A stretch of DNA of 38,498 bases from Bacteroidia bacterium (lineage in GTDB: Bacteria > Bacteroidota > Bacteroidia > SpSt-205), in assembly GCA_026413325.1 (NCBI GenBank), contig JANZYW010000013.1, forward strand, positions 1 to 38,498, given 5' to 3'. A program made the translations under genes and the position numbers. Position 1 is the stretch's first letter. Each line of letters begins with the position of its first letter. The notes below the pieces were generated by a model that was not told the origin of the DNA, did not search any database, and was given only the letters and a program-made list of their open reading frames with translations. This document shows, piece after piece, positions 7,587 to 14,779 of the stretch.

Positions 7587-8893
7587 GGGGTCACGGGAGT
7601 GATAGGCTGTAACGTACGGAGTCTATATGCCAAGAGAAATCCCAAAACGACTGCAGAAGGAACCCAATATACCCACTCCGCAGACCACAACCAGGTAAGG
7701 CTGCATCCCATCCTGTCAAGGGTAAAAGCGTATCCTACATACAAAAGAATGATAGCTACCTCAACGAAAAAAGCGATTAGCACCTGCCCTACTCCTACAA
7801 CCGCTGAAATCAAAAGAGCTGAAGCCGGCATGAGCACCAGAGAAACCGCTATCATGGACAAATCACGCTGCGCTTGAAGTAAAATAAGGGGATCTTGACT
7901 GAAGAGATGTACCCAAATCGGAGCGAACAACACCAGCAAAAAGGCTAACACACCGTTAATCGACTGACTCAGATACCACGACTTCCATAAAGACTGCAGC
8001 AATGCCGAACGTTGACGAGCCCCCCAAAAATACCCTGTTAGGGTACCCACAGCCGTAGATAAAGCCCACGTTGGCAGCATGCAAAAACTATAGAGGCTGC
8101 GAACTACATTTGCAGAGGCCAGAGCCAGAGAGCCTCTCCTTTCTATGAGGAGAAAGAAAACAAACCATCCCACCATCCCCACCAGATTCTGCAAGATGGA
8201 GGGGCCTGCATATCGAAAGAGAGGATACAACCATTTTCGTTCAAACCTGCCTCCTCTCAGAGGATAAGTCTGAACTCTTAGGGTAAGGAAAAGATACGTC
8301 GTAGCAAGATATTGAGCCGCTACGGAACCCACTATGACTCCTCGCAGTCCCCACCCCAACCCCAGAACAAAAAAAGCATTCAATAAAACATTTGAAAAGG
8401 CTAAAAGCAGATTCGCCCTGAGGATATACACAGTTTGAGCTGTACCGCTGTAATAACCTCTGAGTACACCGAATAAAATAAGAGGGAAGAGCTCGAAACT
8501 CCTTCCTTTGAGAAAAAAGATAGTAGTTTGTTGGGTTTCTGGCTCGTGTAAGAGGTGAAGGATGAGCGGCTCAGCTCCTTTCCATAGGGTTACTGTCAGC
8601 AAGAGGCCTATACCCGTACCGATCCAGATCGCCTCCATGAAGAGAGATGCCAGGGCTGAGATTTCTCCTCTCCCAAGCGCCTGGGCAGAAAGTACCTGCA
8701 CACCTGTCCCGAGACCTAATCCAATGAAGCCGATAGTGAGAAACAAAACGACGCCGATCCCGCCCGCCGCAAGCTCCGTACGACCTAACAAACCCAAAAA
8801 AACGGTGTCAATAAGAGAGACGGCATTTTGAGCTAAACTGGCTACCATGACGGGCCAGGCAATACGCCATATCTGCCTATAGCTACTCTCCAT
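7580..8893 (-). CDS. MATE family multidrug/toxin efflux transporter
   Basis: A 437-residue integral membrane protein with about 12 hydrophobic segments and the two-fold symmetry of MATE transporters. The N-terminal half begins IWRIAWPVMVASLAQNAVSLIDTVFLG, and the equivalent of this segment appears near residue 225 (YAGPSILQNLVGMVGWFVFF). MATE proteins export cationic drugs or metabolites in exchange for sodium ions or protons; the substrate cannot be read from the sequence. The start codon overlaps the stop of the upstream ABC ATPase gene by one base (TAATG), so the two are co-transcribed, although MATE proteins do not need an ATPase. The 3' end overlaps the second kinase gene by 7 bases in convergent orientation. 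Confidence 0.9.
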   Translation of the reverse strand: MESSYRQIWRIAWPVMVASLAQNAVSLIDTVFLGLLGRTELAAGGIGVVLFLTIGFIGLGLGTGVQVLSAQALGRGEISALASLFMEAIWIGTGIGLLLTVTLWKGAEPLILHLLHEPETQQTTIFFLKGRSFELFPLILFGVLRGYYSGTAQTVYILRANLLLAFSNVLLNAFFVLGLGWGLRGVIVGSVAAQYLATTYLFLTLRVQTYPLRGGRFERKWLYPLFRYAGPSILQNLVGMVGWFVFFLLIERRGSLALASANVVRSLYSFCMLPTWALSTAVGTLTGYFWGARQRSALLQSLWKSWYLSQSINGVLAFLLVLFAPIWVHLFSQDPLILLQAQRDLSMIAVSLVLMPASALLISAVVGVGQVLIAFFVEVAIILLYVGYAFTLDRMGCSLTWLWSAEWVYWVPSAVVLGFLLAYRLRTLQPITPVTPQ

Positions 8894-9600
8894 TAGGAGG
8901 ATACGACGGTGACTTGGCGTTTATCCTCTCCTATGAGCCCGTCTCGAAGCGTGATAATCCTTTCTGCATAGGCAGCGATGTCTGGCTCATGTGTCACGAT
9001 CACCACTGTGTGTCCTTTCTGATGGAGAGAGAGGAAAAGCCTCATGATTTCTTCGCTTGTGGCAGAGTCTAAGTTTCCCGTAGGCTCATCTGCTAACAGG
9101 AGAGAAGGGCTATTCACGAGAGCTCGGGCGATGGCGACCCGTTGACGCTGTCCTCCAGAGAGCTCATTCGGACGGTGATGAAGCCTGTCGCCTAAGCCCA
9201 CTGCTTCGAGCATGGCTTGGGAGCGACGCATTCGCTCGCGACGGGGTACTCCCGCATACACCAGCGGCAGGGCTACATTCTCCAGAGCGGTATAACGGGG
9301 TAAGAGATGAAAGGTTTGAAAAACGAAGCCGATTTCTCGGTTCCGCAAGCGGGCTAACTCTCCGTCCGATAGCCTAGTAGTCTCCTGGCCAGCAAGACGA
9401 TAGCTCCCCTCTGTAGGCATATCCAAGCAGCCCAAAATATGCATGAGCGTGCTCTTGCCTGAACCAGAAGGGCCGATGATCGCAACGAGCTCTCCTTTTT
9501 GTATCTCAAAAGAAACACCCCGCAGGGCCCAGACCCCTTCCTTTCCTAGTGGATAGAACTTCTTTATCCCCTCTAAGAGGATAACGGAATTCATATTCAC
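8893..9600 (-). CDS. ABC transporter ATP-binding protein (LolD/MacB type)
   Basis: A 235-residue ATPase with Walker [11 protein letters not shown]-loop [10 protein letters not shown], signature LSGGQRQR, Walker [13 protein letters not shown] and the switch histidine in VIVTHEPD. The pattern [11 protein letters not shown] and the length are typical of the LolD/MacB/FtsE subfamily, which pairs with a separate permease for lipoprotein release or efflux. No such permease is in the window, so the partner must be encoded elsewhere. The GTG start at 9600 overlaps the ferredoxin stop (GTGA); an ATG at 9594 is a good alternative. It sits between the ferredoxin and MATE genes in one operon. Confidence 0.88.
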   Translation of the reverse strand: MNMNSVILLEGIKKFYPLGKEGVWALRGVSFEIQKGELVAIIGPSGSGKSTLMHILGCLDMPTEGSYRLAGQETTRLSDGELARLRNREIGFVFQTFHLLPRYTALENVALPLVYAGVPRRERMRRSQAMLEAVGLGDRLHHRPNELSGGQRQRVAIARALVNSPSLLLADEPTGNLDSATSEEIMRLFLSLHQKGHTVVIVTHEPDIAAYAERIITLRDGLIGEDKRQVTVVSS

Positions 9601-9998
9601 GCTCTTTCCAGATCTTCCAGATAGACCTGGATATCTGGAGGAGCGGCTTGTCCATCGTGCAGAAAGGACTTTTTAGCCAGGAGCTGCTCAGGACTCTCTA
9701 CATGATCTGGATCGGGAAGGCAGCAGTCAACCGGACAGACAGCAGCACACTGCGGTTCTTCGTGGAATCCCATACATTCCGTGCATTTGCTGGGGACAAT
9801 GTAGTAATACTCAGTCGATATAGGAGCGTGGGGAGCCTCTGCGTCCAAAATAAGACCATTTCCCAAATCTACTTGCCCTACTAAGGCAGTTCCTTCCTTG
9901 TATCTCCATTGGACCCCCCCCTCGTATATGGCATTGTTCGGGCACTCTGGCTCGCAAGCTCCGCAGTTTATGCAGTCATCGGTGATACGGATAGCCAT
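9597..9998 (-). CDS. Dicluster 4Fe-4S ferredoxin, Alvin-like
   Basis: A 133-residue ferredoxin from the ATG at 9998. A longer reading frame upstream is unlikely because it would pass through the promoter. The first cluster motif is [12 protein letters not shown] (CX2CX2CX3CP). The second is [18 protein letters not shown], a CX2CX8CX3CP arrangement like that of Allochromatium vinosum ferredoxin. About 40 residues separate the motifs and a 40-residue tail follows. It should carry low-potential electrons in the cytoplasm. The gene lies 43 bases after the serine dehydratase gene and has its own -7 box, so it may be transcribed both with it and alone. Confidence 0.9.
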   Translation of the reverse strand: MAIRITDDCINCGACEPECPNNAIYEGGVQWRYKEGTALVGQVDLGNGLILDAEAPHAPISTEYYYIVPSKCTECMGFHEEPQCAAVCPVDCCLPDPDHVESPEQLLAKKSFLHDGQAAPPDIQVYLEDLERA

Positions 9999-10005
9999 AG
10001 CACAG

Positions 10006-10013
10006 CGAAAGTA
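10006..10013 (-). promoter_or_regulatory. -7 promoter element of the ferredoxin gene
   Basis: On the minus strand this reads TACTTTCG, one mismatch from TAnnTTTG, ending 7 bases before the ATG at 9998. It lies in the 43-base gap after the serine dehydratase gene. Confidence 0.5.
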
Positions 10014-10041
10014 ACGAAATAGTATAACATAAATTTCGAAG

Positions 10042-10941
10042 TTATTCGGGTGGGTCTTCTCGACGAACAAGCTCTGCGTCAGGCCAAATGCGACGGGCGA
10101 TGGCTTGGGCTGTGGGGGTAGCTGCTGTACCCCCCAAAGCAGTTTCCTTGAAACGTGTATCCATAGCAGCCCCTACTTCTCCCATCGCTACTACCATTTC
10201 ATCGACCGGTATAACAGCCGTGTCTCCTGAAAGAGCCATTTGAGCAGCGGCAGCAGCGATTACCACAGCTGAACCATTTCTTTTCACGCAAGGAAGCTCT
10301 ACCAGTCCTGCGACGGGGTCGCAAATCAGACCCAGCATATTCATAATCGTTAGCGCCACTGATTCAAATATCTGAGAGATATCTCCTCCCAGGGCATACA
10401 CGATACCAGCAGCCCCCATCGCTGCTGCCGTTCCTGTCTCTGCCTGACACCCCCCGACAGCCCCAGCGATAGAAGCTTTCTGCTCAATGATAAGAGCAAC
10501 CCCCGCTCCGATCAACATAGCCTCATACAGAGTTTGATCAGATACCTGATGGTGTTTGGACAGAAAAGTATAGATACCCGGTAAAATACCCGAAGCACCA
10601 GCTGTGGGAGCAGCTACTACACGTCCCATGCAAGCATTAGTCTCTTTGGCCGCCGTAGCGTAGGCCAACAGAAGGGTAAACTCTGGACTTAGAACATGAA
10701 GCGTCGCTCCCAAAAGTTTTTTTCCCGTATCTCGGACCAGACCACTCTGGGTCTGACGGGGCTCCCGAAGCCCCGTCTCGACTGCATCCCGCATGACGGC
10801 ATACACTTGGGCTAATCGAGCCCATATTTCCCCCTCGGTCCGCCCTTTCTGGTGCATCTCATACTCTAAAACCACCCGCCAGAGGGGCATCCCTCGCTCC
10901 TCTGCCATTCTCCGCCACCCTGCAAAGCTTTCTAACCTCAT
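10042..10941 (-). CDS. sdaAA: Iron-sulfur L-serine dehydratase, alpha subunit
   Basis: A 299-residue protein that converts L-serine to pyruvate and ammonia in the cytoplasm using a 4Fe-4S cluster instead of PLP. Three conserved cysteines are present: Cys165 in GGCQAETG, Cys207 in GLICDPVAG and Cys218 in VELPCVKRNG. Their spacing (42 and 11 residues) equals that of the known cluster ligands of the Legionella enzyme. Family landmarks TNACMGRVVAAPTAGASG and GTAATPTAQAIA are intact. Length fits the separate alpha subunit of two-subunit enzymes; the beta subunit is not in this window. The downstream ferredoxin may reflect shared iron-sulfur biology, but that is inference. Confidence 0.9.
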   Translation of the reverse strand: MRLESFAGWRRMAEERGMPLWRVVLEYEMHQKGRTEGEIWARLAQVYAVMRDAVETGLREPRQTQSGLVRDTGKKLLGATLHVLSPEFTLLLAYATAAKETNACMGRVVAAPTAGASGILPGIYTFLSKHHQVSDQTLYEAMLIGAGVALIIEQKASIAGAVGGCQAETGTAAAMGAAGIVYALGGDISQIFESVALTIMNMLGLICDPVAGLVELPCVKRNGSAVVIAAAAAQMALSGDTAVIPVDEMVVAMGEVGAAMDTRFKETALGGTAATPTAQAIARRIWPDAELVRREDPPE

Positions 10942-10947
10942 GATTCT

Positions 10948-10977
10948 CGAAGATAGAGATAAAAAACTTCATAACAA
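10948..10977 (-). promoter_or_regulatory. Promoter of the L-serine dehydratase gene (-33 and -7)
   Basis: The minus strand has TTG (10977-10975), 19 bases of spacer, then TATCTTCG (10955-10948), ending 6 bases before the ATG at 10941. TTG-N19-TAnnTTTG is the described Bacteroidota promoter layout, here with one mismatch in the -7 box. Confidence 0.6.
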
Positions 10978-11014
10978 CCCCTGCGACCTCATGCAGCTCT
11001 GTCCATGAAAATCT

Positions 11015-11698
11015 TCATATATCTCCCAGCATGGGTCGTAGCAGGAGCTCTTCTACCACAGCCTGGGGAGGAAGATGAGCGAGAGTCCATACCAGCTCTG
11101 CTACGGTTTCAGGTGAGATGAAACGATCGGGAGGATACGGCGCCCCCTCCCATGAATCCGTGAGCGTCGCCCCAAGGAGGAATGTTGTGACCCGAACTTG
11201 ATGCACTTTGAGCTGCTCCCGCAGATTGCGGGAAAAAGAAAGCAAAGCAGCCTTCGCGATGGAATAAGAGCTACCGTTGGGATAAGCCCCCAGGCTCGCC
11301 ACGGAAGCCATATTCACGATCAGCCCCGATCGCTGAGCTATGAAACGGGGCAGGAATGCCTTCGTCACGTAATAGGCGCTATGGAGATTAGAGGCTAACA
11401 TCTCCTCATACACTTCGTCAGACTCTTCCAATAGGCTACCGGGTTGAAAGCGGCCAGCGTTATTAACCAGTACGTCGACCTCAGCATATCGCTCTAAGAC
11501 ATGTGCAGCAAATGCGACAGCTTGTGCTTTCTGACCCAAGTCATACTGTCCTACATCCCAGTCGGGATGCCGTCTCCGGATACGATCGATATTCGCTGAA
11601 GTTCGACTGCACCCCACGATGGTGTACACGCCAGCAAAACGCCTGGCGATTGCATATCCTATCCCTCGAGACACACCAGTAACCACGAGGACGGGCAT
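11015..11698 (-). CDS. Short-chain dehydrogenase/reductase
   Basis: A 227-residue classical SDR enzyme. The cofactor motif is TGVSRGIG near the N-terminus, followed by the structural NNAG motif, a catalytic serine in MASVAS and the active-site pair in SSYSIAKAAL (YxxxK). It should be a cytoplasmic NAD(P)-dependent oxidoreductase acting on an alcohol, sugar or ketone; the substrate cannot be told. The ATG directly abuts the stop codon of cdaA with no gap, so it is the last gene of the NUDIX-folP-cdaA operon. Reduction of a pterin is a conceivable role given folP, but nothing in the sequence proves it. Confidence 0.85.
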   Translation of the reverse strand: MPVLVVTGVSRGIGYAIARRFAGVYTIVGCSRTSANIDRIRRRHPDWDVGQYDLGQKAQAVAFAAHVLERYAEVDVLVNNAGRFQPGSLLEESDEVYEEMLASNLHSAYYVTKAFLPRFIAQRSGLIVNMASVASLGAYPNGSSYSIAKAALLSFSRNLREQLKVHQVRVTTFLLGATLTDSWEGAPYPPDRFISPETVAELVWTLAHLPPQAVVEELLLRPMLGDI

Positions 11699-12472
11699 CT
11701 AACGAAGATAAAAACGAATCAGGAGCTTCTTCAGCTCCACGAAGGGTATCCGCCGAATCTCTCCCCGCTGCGCAATCGAAATGATGCCCGTCTCCTCCGA
11801 TACGATAAGAGTGAGTGCATCGGTCTGTTCCGTAATACCCATGGCTGCCCGATGGCGTTGACCATAATTCTGGGGTAGATCGAGCCGTTCACTCAAAGGC
11901 AAGGTGCAACGAGCAGCGATGATTTTATCCCCTCTTACAATGACCGCTCCATCATGCAAAGGGCTTTTTTTCTCGAAAAGCATCATAAACATCCGAGCAG
12001 CTACAGGCATCTGGAGACTGTCACCTGTCTGTGCAAATACCGACAGATCATCCGTTCCCTCCAGTACAATAAGGGCTCCTAAACCATTCTTGGAGAGAAG
12101 TTGAAGAGCTTCGATAATCTCCTCTGCGAGATGCTCCGCTTGCTGCTCCGTGAGAACATCCCTCCGAAGGAATCGAAGACCCGAAAAAAATCGGACTCCG
12201 TATAAGAGTCTCCTCAGATCCGGAGCCAACGCCACTGCCAAGATTACCCCTATCCATATCAAAAGCTGGCGAACCAAAAATGAAACGGCTACCAGCCCCA
12301 TCAGACTCAGTCCCTTCAAGAGAACCAACAACCCCAAGAGCGCTAAACTGACTCCCAAAAGATTGACTCGATAGAACCAGCGAAGCACCACATACAACAG
12401 CAGCGTTAGGAAAAGAACATCCAACCCATCTCGCCAGGTCAGAGGAATAAGTCCTATGCGGAAGGTTTCCAT
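11699..12472 (-). CDS. cdaA: Diadenylate cyclase CdaA (c-di-AMP synthase)
   Basis: A 257-residue membrane enzyme that makes the second messenger cyclic di-AMP from two ATP. Three hydrophobic segments lie in about residues 17-83. The DAC domain follows, with DGA at 174-176 and RHR at 206-208, the two motifs needed for catalysis, so it should be active. Length and layout match the CdaA class. The gene overlaps the end of folP by 19 bases; a folP-cdaA neighbourhood is widespread in Bacteroidota. In other bacteria c-di-AMP controls potassium balance and cell-wall stress. No c-di-AMP phosphodiesterase is seen in the window. Confidence 0.93.
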   Translation of the reverse strand: METFRIGLIPLTWRDGLDVLFLTLLLYVVLRWFYRVNLLGVSLALLGLLVLLKGLSLMGLVAVSFLVRQLLIWIGVILAVALAPDLRRLLYGVRFFSGLRFLRRDVLTEQQAEHLAEEIIEALQLLSKNGLGALIVLEGTDDLSVFAQTGDSLQMPVAARMFMMLFEKKSPLHDGAVIVRGDKIIAARCTLPLSERLDLPQNYGQRHRAAMGITEQTDALTLIVSEETGIISIAQRGEIRRIPFVELKKLLIRFYLR

Positions 12473-13287
12473 TGCGAGAGCAGTTGAACCAGTTGGCGGA
12501 CGGGTTCTACATCATGCACCCGCAAGATCTGCACCCCTCGTCTCAAGGCCTCCCAGTGTAGAGCCGTAGCGGCCCATATTACCTCTCGAGGCGTTTTTTC
12601 CAATACACGCCACAGCATGGATTTACGGGATATCCCGATAAGAAGCGGATAGCCCAAACGAGTAAAACGGTGCAAAGCTCGAAATAGATCGTAGTTATGT
12701 CCCACTTTCTTCCCAAATCCAAAGCCTGGATCGATAATGATCTGATAAACTCCGATGTGATGCAGACGCTGTATTTTTTCTACAAAATAGGCCCAAACTT
12801 CTCTCCCCACATTGGAGTACTCTGGATTGTGCTGCATCGTCTGTGGAGTGCCTCGGATATGCATCAGCACATAGGGGACTCCATAGTGGGCTACGACTGG
12901 CCACAAACTCGGGTCAAAAGCTCCTCCAGAGATATCGTTTATCATCTCTGCGCCTTCTTCTATGGAGATGCGAGCGACTTCACCTCGATACGTGTCTACA
13001 CTAATGGGCACCTCTGGGAAGGTCTTTCGGATCAGCCGAAGGGCGGGTACGAGGCGATGGAGTTCCTCTGCCAGAGATACCTCAGGCGCTCCGGGCCGGG
13101 TGGAAACCGCCCCTATATCCAATATATCTGCACCCGCTCGTAGAAGAGCCTCTGCTTTTCGCAAAGCAAGCTCTGGCGTCAAAGCCTCACCTCCATCCGA
13201 GAAAGAATCAGGGGTAACATTGATAATGCCCATAATACGAGGGGGCTCTAACGAATAAAGCCTATCCCGAAGCCGAAGGGAGTACAT
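12454..13287 (-). CDS. folP: Dihydropteroate synthase
   Basis: A 277-residue cytoplasmic TIM-barrel enzyme that joins p-aminobenzoate to a dihydropterin pyrophosphate in folate synthesis. Signature motifs are all present: GIINVTPDSFSDGG (residues about 20-33), DIGAVSTRPGA, MINDISGGAF, IDPGFGFGK and GISRKSM. The start MYSLRLRDRLYSLEPPRIMGI fits the family; it overlaps the NUDIX gene by 26 bases. It lies in an operon with a NUDIX hydrolase upstream and cdaA downstream. The NUDIX protein could take part in pterin triphosphate processing, though its domain layout argues for a general role. Confidence 0.95.
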   Translation of the reverse strand: MYSLRLRDRLYSLEPPRIMGIINVTPDSFSDGGEALTPELALRKAEALLRAGADILDIGAVSTRPGAPEVSLAEELHRLVPALRLIRKTFPEVPISVDTYRGEVARISIEEGAEMINDISGGAFDPSLWPVVAHYGVPYVLMHIRGTPQTMQHNPEYSNVGREVWAYFVEKIQRLHHIGVYQIIIDPGFGFGKKVGHNYDLFRALHRFTRLGYPLLIGISRKSMLWRVLEKTPREVIWAATALHWEALRRGVQILRVHDVEPVRQLVQLLSQWKPSA

Positions 13288-13939
13288 CTTTCAAGACATA
13301 TTCTATCACATCCCGCACCGTCCCGTAAGATTGCGGATACAGAAAGGGAATTTCAGAAGGGCTCACCCACTTATAACTTTGGATCCCCTCTTCTTTTTGA
13401 ACCTCCACCACAGGACGAACTGTAGAGCACCGAAAGAGGTACCAACGCACTTCCTTCAAAAAAGCCCGTTCATTCTCCATATAAATATGATAAGTACAAG
13501 TGAGAAAGCGCTCAGCGGAGCCGCAAATGAGACCTGTTTCCTCCTCCAGCTCCCTACGAGCCGCCTCCTCTGGAGCCTCCTGGAGCTCTACCTTGCCCTT
13601 GGGCAGGTCCCAATGTCCCCTACGCCAAATAAAAAGAATATCTCCCCGGCCCTCTACTACGACCGCCCCTGCCGCTAAAACATTTTCGAAGGTTTGCTTG
13701 TATTGCTGCCAAAAAGCAGCAATAGCCTCGGAGGAAGGGAAGTATAGCGTACAGGTAGTAGGCTTAGGAAGCTCTCCCTGAGCGATATGCAAAGCTCGAA
13801 CCTGAGCGAGAGTATTGGGAAGGTATAACATCCGAGTGGGACGTTCATGGGGCAACACTCGGGTCGTAGGCAATCCTCGAAGACCGGCAGGTAAAACAGC
13901 CAGTTCCACACAAAACTCATAGTGATATATCCGCAACAT
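13262..13939 (-). CDS. NUDIX hydrolase with extra N-terminal domain
   Basis: A 225-residue protein from the ATG at 13939, five bases after the methyltransferase stop. A longer frame to 14047 would run inside the methyltransferase and is less likely. The NUDIX box spans residues 115-137 (G-x5-E-x7-REL-EE-xGL) and is complete, preceded by RRGHWDLPKG as in MutT-like proteins. The first 85 residues form an extra domain with no motif I recognise. It should hydrolyse a nucleoside diphosphate derivative. A weak TATCTTAG box ends 4 bases before the start, so an internal promoter is possible. Confidence 0.85.
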   Translation of the reverse strand: MLRIYHYEFCVELAVLPAGLRGLPTTRVLPHERPTRMLYLPNTLAQVRALHIAQGELPKPTTCTLYFPSSEAIAAFWQQYKQTFENVLAAGAVVVEGRGDILFIWRRGHWDLPKGKVELQEAPEEAARRELEEETGLICGSAERFLTCTYHIYMENERAFLKEVRWYLFRCSTVRPVVEVQKEEGIQSYKWVSPSEIPFLYPQSYGTVRDVIEYVLKDVLPSASG

Positions 13940-13943
13940 TATC

Positions 13944-14652
13944 CTAAGATACGGGCTTTCTTGCCAGCATGATAAGGCGAGGGCTCCGTTCGACAACGAA
14001 AGGGTTAGCCTCATAATCTCCCCAGAAATGCTCCACTGCGAAACCACAACGTTCAGCTATATAGGCCAAGTCCCCCTGAGTAAGCTTAAGCACACTTTCC
14101 TGATAGCTCTTTTCTTCTCCATCGGGCGAAATAACAGTTATACGCTTATGGAGAGAAAAATTATCTTGCCATCTCTCTATGAGAAATCGCACTCCATTTA
14201 TTTCTCTTTCCTCTTTTGCGATAGGATTCCTTTTATAGATATTCAAATAATCTACAACTAACCATCCTTCTGGTACTAACCAGCGAAAAAATCGCCTCAT
14301 TTGCCGAACCACTTCATCCCAACGCCTGTGCACCCAAGCCAAAGCTAGTAAAAAAACTTCCGATGAGATGGTACTCTCTGTCAGGCTCCCATACCTGTAA
14401 GTCCTGCATATAAAAGCGAACCCCTGGGGGGAGGTGAGGAGCAGAAACTGCCACATCTACCGCATCCACGATGAGCCCTGCCTCAGCTAAGGCGCGAGCA
14501 TAACGTCCTTCCCCACAGCCGGCGTCTAAAGCATACGCAGGAGAGGGAAGCCGAAGAAATCGCAAGAGCACTTGGATAAACCGACGAGCCTCTTCATCGT
14601 TGCGATGGGCATATAACAGGGAGTAATAAGGACTTGCAAACCATTCTTGCAC
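13944..14652 (-). pseudogene. Class I SAM-dependent methyltransferase, frameshifted
   Basis: Two minus-strand frames together make one methyltransferase of about 235 residues. The first frame starts at the GTG at 14652 and carries motif I, ALDAGCGEGRYARAL (Asp43), then continues to FFTSFG before stopping at 14314. The second frame resumes with WVHRRWDEVVRQM and LVPEGWLVVDYLN, as homologs have directly after FTSFG. Removing one base near 14333-14340 (GGCTTGGG) or from the seven-base T run at 14350-14356 restores one frame. It is therefore a recent pseudogene, a sequencing error, or much less likely a programmed +1 shift. It precedes the NUDIX gene in the operon. Confidence 0.75.
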
Positions 14653-14656
14653 CCCA

Positions 14657-14664
14657 CAAAAGTA
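14657..14664 (-). promoter_or_regulatory. -7 promoter element of the methyltransferase-NUDIX-folP-cdaA operon
   Basis: On the minus strand TACTTTTG is a perfect TAnnTTTG match ending 4 bases before the GTG start at 14652. It supports the GTG as the true start. Confidence 0.62.
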
Positions 14665-14761
14665 CTTTGCCTTCCTCCCTCAGTAAAAAAAGCGGAGAGT
14701 GGCCCATCTATCACTCCCACCGATCCAAACGAGATGTACATCACTTCCCCCTGTCGAATAG

Positions 14762-14769
14762 TACATTTA
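14762..14769 (+). promoter_or_regulatory. Possible -7 element of the DUF5686-like gene
   Basis: TACATTTA differs from TAnnTTTG only in the last base and ends 10 bases before the ATG at 14780. It forms a divergent pair with the box at 14657-14664. Confidence 0.4.
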
Positions 14770-14779
14770 CGCACCCTTT

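Noticed and set aside
13944-14652. Programmed ribosomal frameshifting in the methyltransferase
   Set aside because: The shift needed is +1, while the T7 run favours -1 slippage, and no stimulatory structure is obvious. A plain indel is simpler.
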